Positions 56,083 to 64,000 of a stretch of DNA of 64,000 bases are shown here, in pieces. How positions within the stretch are numbered: position 1 is the first letter of the stretch; each line of letters opens with the position of its first letter. The DNA lies in NCBI GenBank assembly GCA_040384665.1, contig JAZKIY010000008.1:106108-170107 (forward strand), in the 5' to 3' direction. A program made the position numbers and the translations under genes. The notes under the pieces were generated by a model. That model did not search any database and was not told where the DNA came from. It worked only from the letters and a program-made list of their open reading frames with translations. Origin of the DNA: PCRC01 sp040384665 (lineage in GTDB: Bacteria; Pseudomonadota; Gammaproteobacteria; Burkholderiales; Burkholderiaceae_C).

Positions 56083-56469
56083 TCAACCCGGCCGCGTGGC
56101 CAGCCAGAACGCCACGCTTTTCAGGCCGGCCACGGTGAGCAACAGCGAGCCGAACAGGTGCAGCCCGGTGGTGCCCAGCGCCAGCCCGTAGCGGCCGTTT
56201 TGCAGCATCGCCACGACCTCGGCCGAGAAGCTGGAAAAGGTGGTCAGCGCGCCCAGAAAGCCGGTGATGAGCGCCAGCCGCCAGGCCGGGTCCAACTGCG
56301 GCAGGGCCTGGAACACCGCCACGCACACCCCGATCAGGTAGCCCCCCACCAAGTTGGCCGCCAGCGTGCCCCAGGGCAGCAGCGCGCCGGGGTTGAGCCA
56401 CAGGCTGAGCCGCCAGCGGGCGAGTGCGCCAATGCAGGCGCCGAGGCAAATGGCCATCACAGACAACAT
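56083..56469 (-). CDS. crcB: Fluoride exporter CrcB (Fluc)
   Basis: A 128-residue dual-topology channel with four membrane segments. Family motifs: GACIGALARW, GTLAANLVGGYLIG and GFLGALTTFSSFSAEV (the TFSSFS fluoride-path Thr/Ser). Length and Asn position are typical. Start ATG 56469 (MLSVMAICLG); the longer frame adds nine residues and overlaps the next gene. It is divergent from the 5-oxoprolinase gene with 20 bp between starts, so promoters must overlap coding sequence. No fluoride riboswitch fits in that space. Confidence 0.93.
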   Translation of the reverse strand: MLSVMAICLGACIGALARWRLSLWLNPGALLPWGTLAANLVGGYLIGVCVAVFQALPQLDPAWRLALITGFLGALTTFSSFSAEVVAMLQNGRYGLALGTTGLHLFGSLLLTVAGLKSVAFWLATRPG

Positions 56470-56489
56470 GCTGGCATCATAGCCAGCAG

Positions 56490-60131
<3,642 letters not shown>

Positions 60132-60139
60132 ATAAGCCG

Positions 60140-60207
60140 ATTTTTAAGCCAAATTGGCGCTGAGCCCTAGTAAAACCTGGTGGTGTAGCTATGCTTACGA
60201 TAGCAAT
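60140..60207 (+). repeat. Dispersed ~70-bp repeat, copy 7
   Basis: ATTTTTAAGCCAAATTGGCG, CTGAGCCCTAGTAAAACCTG, GGTGTAGCTATGCTTACGA, TAGCAATC. It lies between 5-oxoprolinase and the convergent helix-hairpin-helix gene and touches that gene's stop codon. Confidence 0.82.
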
Positions 60208-60611
60208 CACCGCTTCCCGGCGGGTTTGGCTTTCATGATTTTCTCCACCTGCTGCTGCACTTTCTCGCCTTCTGCCGCTTCGGCGCGGGCCTGGGCCTCG
60301 CCCTTAGCGTCGGCCACCGGCTGGCCGATCTTGAAGCCGGCAAAGCTCTGGCCGTGCACCGTCAGCCCGCCGCTGGAGAGCTTGATGGCGGTGGCCTCTT
60401 TCACGCCACGCACCCGGCCAATGAAGTCCGGCCAACTGCTGAATGGCGCCGTCTTGCGCTCGGCCAGAATCGCGCGCGACAGGCCGGGGCCAATGCCTTT
60501 GATGCCGTCCAGCTCGGCCACGGTGGCCTGGTTCACGTCCACCGCCGCGAAGCCGCTGGCCGCGCACCACAGGGCCAGCCAGGTGGCGCCATTTTTTACC
60601 GTCCAACGCAT
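60207..60611 (-). CDS. ComEA-like helix-hairpin-helix exported protein
   Basis: A 134-residue protein. A hydrophobic signal (WLALWCAASGFAAVDVNQA) leads into one ComEA HhH domain (ATVAELDGIKGIGPGLSRAI, LAERKTAPFSSWPDFIGRVR). The C-terminal 60 residues are charged and possibly coiled (EAQARAEAAEGEKVQQQVEK). ComEA-type proteins bind DNA in the periplasm during uptake; no other competence gene is nearby, so that function is uncertain. The longer in-frame ORF runs antisense through the glycosyltransferase and is rejected; start ATG 60611. Confidence 0.8.
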   Translation of the reverse strand: MRWTVKNGATWLALWCAASGFAAVDVNQATVAELDGIKGIGPGLSRAILAERKTAPFSSWPDFIGRVRGVKEATAIKLSSGGLTVHGQSFAGFKIGQPVADAKGEAQARAEAAEGEKVQQQVEKIMKAKPAGKR

Positions 60612-60662
60612 GGGTGTGCTCCTTTGAAAGTGGCCAGTGGCCGGTCCGTATACTTGTCCACC

Positions 60663-61421
60663 ATGACCGCCGTTGATGATACGAACAAAGCCCCGCCGCG
60701 CCTGGTGATTTGCATGAAGTGGGGCACCAAGTACGGCCCCGAGTACGTGGACCGCCTTTATGGCATGGTGCGCCGGCACCTCACCGGCCCGCTGCGCTTC
60801 GTTTGCCTCACCGACGACGCCAAAGGGGTGCGCCCGGAAGTGGAATGCCTGCCGCTGCCGTACCTGGACGTGAAGCAACCGGCCGGTCCCGACCGTGCCT
60901 GGAAGAAGCTGACCATCTTCAACGAAGACCTGCACGGCCTGTCGGGCACGGCGCTGTTTCTGGACCTGGACATCGTCATCGTCGACAACATCGATGGCTT
61001 CTTCGAGATGCCGGGCGAGTTTCTGATCATCCACGACTGGAAGCGCCGCTGGCGCATCACCGGCAACTCGTCGGTTTACCGGTTTGAGCTGCTGAAGCAT
61101 GGCGACATCCTGCGCGAACTGGTGGCCAATTTCGACACCATCCGCAAGCGCCACCGCAACGAACAGGCGTTTCTCTCGGAGTACATGCACCAGCGCGGCT
61201 TGCTGGCCTATTGGCCGGACGACTGGTGCGCCAGCTTCAAGTACCACTGCATTCCCCTGTGGCCCAGCAATTTCTGGCGCGAACCGGCCTTTCCCCCGGC
61301 GACCCGGATTGTGGTGTTCCACGGCGAGGTGAACCCGCCCGACGCCTTGTTGGGCCAGCGCAACCGGCGCTTCCGCTTCATCCGGCCCGCGCGCTGGATC
61401 GCGCGCTTCTGGCAGGCCTGA
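60663..61421 (+). CDS. Small glycosyltransferase-like protein
   Basis: A 252-residue soluble protein. RLVICMKWGTKYGPEYVDRL at the start, DXD-type LFLDLDIVIVDNIDGFFE and FLIIHDWKRRWRITGNSSVY suggest a GT-A fold related to the family 8/32-like stand-alone proteins of Burkholderiales. The catalytic DLD lies at about residue 101. ATG 60663. It shares a short divergent region with the HhH gene. Acceptor unknown. Confidence 0.75.
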   Translation: MTAVDDTNKAPPRLVICMKWGTKYGPEYVDRLYGMVRRHLTGPLRFVCLTDDAKGVRPEVECLPLPYLDVKQPAGPDRAWKKLTIFNEDLHGLSGTALFLDLDIVIVDNIDGFFEMPGEFLIIHDWKRRWRITGNSSVYRFELLKHGDILRELVANFDTIRKRHRNEQAFLSEYMHQRGLLAYWPDDWCASFKYHCIPLWPSNFWREPAFPPATRIVVFHGEVNPPDALLGQRNRRFRFIRPARWIARFWQA

Positions 61422-61446
61422 ACCACCCGTCAGCGCCGCAGGGCTG

Positions 61447-62604
61447 TCAGAGCTCTTCGACGCGGCGCGGCGGGTAGCTGTCCCACGCCTGGCAGCCAGG
61501 GCAGTGCCAGAAATGCTGCTTGGCTTCAAAGCCGCAGGCGGCGCAGCGGTAGCGCAGCAGCGGCTTGACCGCGTGGGCCAGCGCACGCTGCACCTGCGGG
61601 TGGAACTGCTCGCGCGCCATTTTTTCTCCGTCAATCCAGCGCGCGGCCGCTACCAGCGAGGGTTCGCGCTCCAGGTGGCGGGCGTAGCGGTCGCGGGCGG
61701 CGTCGGGCGAACCGCTGGCGCTGGCTTCCAGCCGCACCAGCGCGTCCAGCACGTCCAGAGACGGGGTGTCGTTGTAGCTGGTGGCCAGCAGGGCCAGCGC
61801 GGGCGCTTGCAGCCGCGGCTGCTGGCCCAGCTCGGCCAGCAGGTGGGCCGCCAGTGGCAGTGCGGTCGGTGTGTGTTCGGCCAGCGCCCGCAGGGTGTCC
61901 AGCGCGGCTTCGGTGGCGCCGGTTTGCAGTTGTAACCGGGCCAGGTCAATGCGGGGGCGCGGCGACAGCGGGGCCGTGTCCACCGCCTGGGCCAGCAGGG
62001 CCAGCGCCGCATCGGGTTGCTGGCGGGCTTGCAGCGTGTGGGCTTCTTCGCACAGGTAATGCGCCAGCCGGCCATTGAAGGCGCCCTGGCCGGAATGCTC
62101 CAGCTTGGCCGCGATCTCGGCGGCGTGGCGCCAGTCGCGTGAACGTTCGTAGATGGCCAGCAAGGCCAGCCGGGCCTGGGCTTCAAACGGCGTGCCTTCG
62201 AGTTTGCAGAGCGCGTCTTCGGCGCGGTCAAGCAGGCCCGCCTTGAGGAAGTCGAGCGCCAGCGCGTGCTGGGCACGCTCGCGGTCGATGCGGTCAAGGT
62301 CGCCGCGCGAGAGCAGGTGTTCGTGCACCCGCACCGCACGTTCGTACTCGCCACGGCGGCGGAACAGGTTGCCGAGCGCGAAGTGCAGCTCGGAGGTGTC
62401 TGGGTCGTTTTGCACCGCCTCAATGAAGGCGTCAATCGCCTGGTCCTGCTGCTCGTTGAGCAGGAAGTTCAGGCCCTTGAAGTAGGCCTTGGGCGCCTGG
62501 CGGTTGTCAATGCGGAGCTGGCGGAAGTCGAGCCGGGAGGCGAGCCAGCCCAGCACAAAAGCGATCGGCAGCCCAAGCAGGATCCAGCTGAAGTCAAAGT
62601 CCAT
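61447..62604 (-). CDS. lapB: Lipopolysaccharide assembly protein LapB (YciM)
   Basis: A 385-residue protein. One N-terminal membrane anchor (WILLGLPIAFVLGWLASRLD), six or more TPR motifs (KGLNFLLNEQQDQAIDAFIE, LHFALGNLFRRRGEYERAVR, ...) and a C-terminal rubredoxin-like zinc domain YRCAACGF...WHCPGCQAW. LapB controls LpxC proteolysis by FtsH and so balances LPS and phospholipid synthesis. Start ATG 62604; the gene overlaps lapA by 11 bp. Operon lapA-lapB downstream of ihfB and rpsA is conserved. Confidence 0.95.
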   Translation of the reverse strand: MDFDFSWILLGLPIAFVLGWLASRLDFRQLRIDNRQAPKAYFKGLNFLLNEQQDQAIDAFIEAVQNDPDTSELHFALGNLFRRRGEYERAVRVHEHLLSRGDLDRIDRERAQHALALDFLKAGLLDRAEDALCKLEGTPFEAQARLALLAIYERSRDWRHAAEIAAKLEHSGQGAFNGRLAHYLCEEAHTLQARQQPDAALALLAQAVDTAPLSPRPRIDLARLQLQTGATEAALDTLRALAEHTPTALPLAAHLLAELGQQPRLQAPALALLATSYNDTPSLDVLDALVRLEASASGSPDAARDRYARHLEREPSLVAAARWIDGEKMAREQFHPQVQRALAHAVKPLLRYRCAACGFEAKQHFWHCPGCQAWDSYPPRRVEEL

Positions 62605-62908
62605 ACGGTGGCAGTTGGGCAGGCGTGTCAGGAGGAGGGGTGGTGCCAGGTGCCGGAGGGGCTTCCGGTGTGTGTGCCTTGCGGGCGGCGCGTCGGTGCT
62701 TCCACCAGCGCGGCACCATGCCCAGCACGCCCACAGCGACACCCACGGTGAACGCGGTCAGCACCACCAGCACCATGGGCGCACGCCACTGCGTGCCAAA
62801 AAAGAAGTGCAGGACGGTGTCTTGCTGGTTGTTCAGCGCGAAGGCGAACAGGGTAAAAAAAATGGCTGCCTTGAGTACCCACTCAAGCAGCCACATCAGG
62901 TGTTTCAT
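62594..62908 (-). CDS. lapA: Lipopolysaccharide assembly protein LapA (DUF1049)
   Basis: A 104-residue protein with two membrane segments (WVLKAAIFFTLFAFALNNQQ, VLVVLTAFTVGVAVGVLGMV) and a basic, Pro-rich cytosolic tail. It matches the DUF1049/LapA family, usual partner of LapB. It overlaps lapB and follows ihfB by 25 bp. Confidence 0.93.
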   Translation of the reverse strand: MKHLMWLLEWVLKAAIFFTLFAFALNNQQDTVLHFFFGTQWRAPMVLVVLTAFTVGVAVGVLGMVPRWWKHRRAARKAHTPEAPPAPGTTPPPDTPAQLPPYGL

Positions 62909-62933
62909 GCGGGTCCTTGGTGACCCCTGAATT

Positions 62934-63254
62934 CTATCGACTTGTCTTGCCCGTGAGGGCTTCCATTTCCTCGGTGCGCTGGTCCACCGCTTCGCGCAGG
63001 GCCTTGCCCGGTTTGAAATGCGGCACGCGCTTCTCAGGGATGGCCACGCTCTCGCCCGAACGCGGGTTGCGCCCGATGCGGGGAGGGCGGTGGTTCACCG
63101 AAAAACTGCCAAACCCCCGGATTTCGATCCGGTGCCCACGCACCAGCGCGTCGCCCATCGCGTCAAGAATGGTCTTGATCGCGTATTCGGCATCGCGGTG
63201 GGTGAGCTGGTTGAACTTGGCAGCCAGTTCTTCAACGAGGTCGGAACGGGTCAT
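62934..63254 (-). CDS. ihfB: Integration host factor beta subunit
   Basis: A 106-residue HU/IHF protein: MTRSDLVEELAAKFNQLTHR, VEIAIKTILDAMGDALVRG-like (YAIKTILDAMGDALVRGHRI), EIRGFGSFSVNHRPPRIGRN and GESVAIPEKRVPHFKPGKAL. The beta-ribbon IGRNP proline that intercalates DNA is intact. It bends DNA as a heterodimer with IhfA. Located between rpsA and lapA, its usual position. Confidence 0.96.
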   Translation of the reverse strand: MTRSDLVEELAAKFNQLTHRDAEYAIKTILDAMGDALVRGHRIEIRGFGSFSVNHRPPRIGRNPRSGESVAIPEKRVPHFKPGKALREAVDQRTEEMEALTGKTSR

Positions 63255-63323
63255 CTTTTCCTGGTCAGTTGGGGACAGAGCACGCAGGCGGCTGCGCCGC
63301 GTTGCGTGGTCTGTCCCGCAAAA

Positions 63324-64000
63324 TCACTTGGAATCGTTGTTGTCCAACTTCGCACGCAGCAACGCACCCAGGCTGGTCGTGCCGGCGTTTTCACGCGACG
63401 ACTGCTGGCTCAGCGTGGCCATCGCGCCTTGCTCGTCGGCCATGTCCTTGGCCTTGATCGACAGCTGGATGTTGCGCGTCTTGCGGTCGATGTTGACGAC
63501 CACCGAGGTGACTTCGTCGCCTTCTTTCAGCACGTTGCGTGCGTCTTCAACGCGGTCACGGCTGATTTCAGAGGCGCGCAGGTAACCGATGATGTCTTCA
63601 CCGAGGTCGATCTCAGCGCCACGGGCGTCCACGGTCTTGACCTTGCCGGTCACGATGGCGCCCTTGTCGTTGATGGTCGAGAAGGTGGTGAACGGGTCGC
63701 TGTCCAGCTGCTTGATGCCCAGGCTGATGCGTTCGCGGTCCACGTCCACGGCCAACACGATGGCTTCGACTTCCTGGCCCTTTTTGTAGTTGCGCACGGC
63801 GGCTTCGCCGGTTTCGTTCCACGACAGGTCAGACAGGTGCACCAGACCGTCGATGCCGGCTGCCAGGCCCACGAACACGCCGAAGTCGGTGATCGATTTG
63901 ATCGGGCCCTTGACGCGGTCGCCGCGCTTGGTCTCCTGCGCAAACTCTTGCCATGGGTTGGCCTTGCACTGCTTCATGCCCAGGCTGATGCGGCGCTTGT
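63324..64000 (-). CDS. rpsA: 30S ribosomal protein S1 (3' part; gene continues beyond the window)
   Basis: The visible 225 residues are the C-terminal S1 repeats: KGPIKSITDFGVFVGLAAGI, DGLVHLSDLSWNETGEAAVR, ISLGIKQLDSDPFTTFS, GKVKTVDARGAEIDLGEDII and a C-terminal tail SSRENAGTTSLGALLRAKLD. The frame is open through position 64000, so the start lies outside. S1 delivers mRNA to the 30S subunit. ihfB follows after 69 bp. Confidence 0.96.
   Translation of the reverse strand, partial: KRRISLGMKQCKANPWQEFAQETKRGDRVKGPIKSITDFGVFVGLAAGIDGLVHLSDLSWNETGEAAVRNYKKGQEVEAIVLAVDVDRERISLGIKQLDSDPFTTFSTINDKGAIVTGKVKTVDARGAEIDLGEDIIGYLRASEISRDRVEDARNVLKEGDEVTSVVVNIDRKTRNIQLSIKAKDMADEQGAMATLSQQSSRENAGTTSLGALLRAKLDNNDSK

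Noticed and set aside
60612..61634. N-terminal extension of the helix-hairpin-helix ORF
   Set aside because: It runs antisense through the glycosyltransferase gene; the signal peptide starts at 60611.

Overview
The window is a GC-rich (about 65%) chromosomal stretch from a betaproteobacterium, most likely Comamonadaceae (Rhodoferax/Hydrogenophaga/Polaromonas-like). This rests on gene order (ilvB-ilvH-ilvC-pssA-leuA; lapA-lapB-ihfB-rpsA; a sigma factor with DUF3619 and DUF3106 partners), on a single-gene class I KARI and PII protein of betaproteobacterial type, and on a roughly 70-bp dispersed repeat that I associate with this family. No rRNA, tRNA, insertion sequence, prophage or CRISPR array is visible. 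No gene-free stretch exceeds 300 bp.

Layout. 1-12.5 kb: YceI end, a TetR/metal-dependent hydrolase divergent pair with twin operators, a membrane H+-pyrophosphatase facing a soluble pyrophosphatase, NAD+ synthetase with glnB, a LOG/diacylglycerol kinase pair, and a sigma factor operon. 12.8-20.3 kb: branched-chain amino acid genes ilvB, ilvH, ilvC, then pssA, a Leu-rich leader peptide with attenuator, leuA, and a PbpG-type endopeptidase. 20.3-34 kb: IclR regulator, the N-degron transferases aat-bpt, small envelope proteins, a sulfurtransferase, a DMT transporter, a Rieske oxygenase, xseB-ispA-dxs and a TRAP transporter.

35.6-53.5 kb is the centrepiece: a molybdenum/tungsten acquisition, sensing and storage island. 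It holds a tungstate-type ABC system (tupB, tupC, tupA) with its ModE-HTH/solute-binding regulator and a second molybdate-binding protein; modABC; a predicted lipoprotein followed by a NifQ-like gene; the molybdenum storage protein genes mosB-mosA; two ModE paralogues; a second, Cys-less NifQ-like gene; a porin; and a TonB-dependent receptor co-transcribed with an orphan TupA-like binding protein. Five near-identical 24-bp ModE-type palindromes sit at 42905, 46416, 47396, 50462 and 53459, in front of the modA/lipoprotein pair, mosB/modE1, modE2 plus a candidate small RNA, the porin, and the TonB receptor. They tie outer-membrane uptake, inner-membrane transport, storage and a putative sRNA into one regulon. 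The outer-membrane part, the NifQ-like pair and the sRNA look undescribed.

53.6-64 kb: a GAF/Fis regulator divergent from an XdhC-type molybdoenzyme maturation gene, crcB, a large 5-oxoprolinase, a helix-hairpin-helix protein, a small glycosyltransferase, lapB-lapA, ihfB and the 3' part of rpsA, which runs off the window.

Seven copies of the dispersed repeat occur. One lies in frame inside a FemAB-like gene and another encodes most of the TupA signal peptide.
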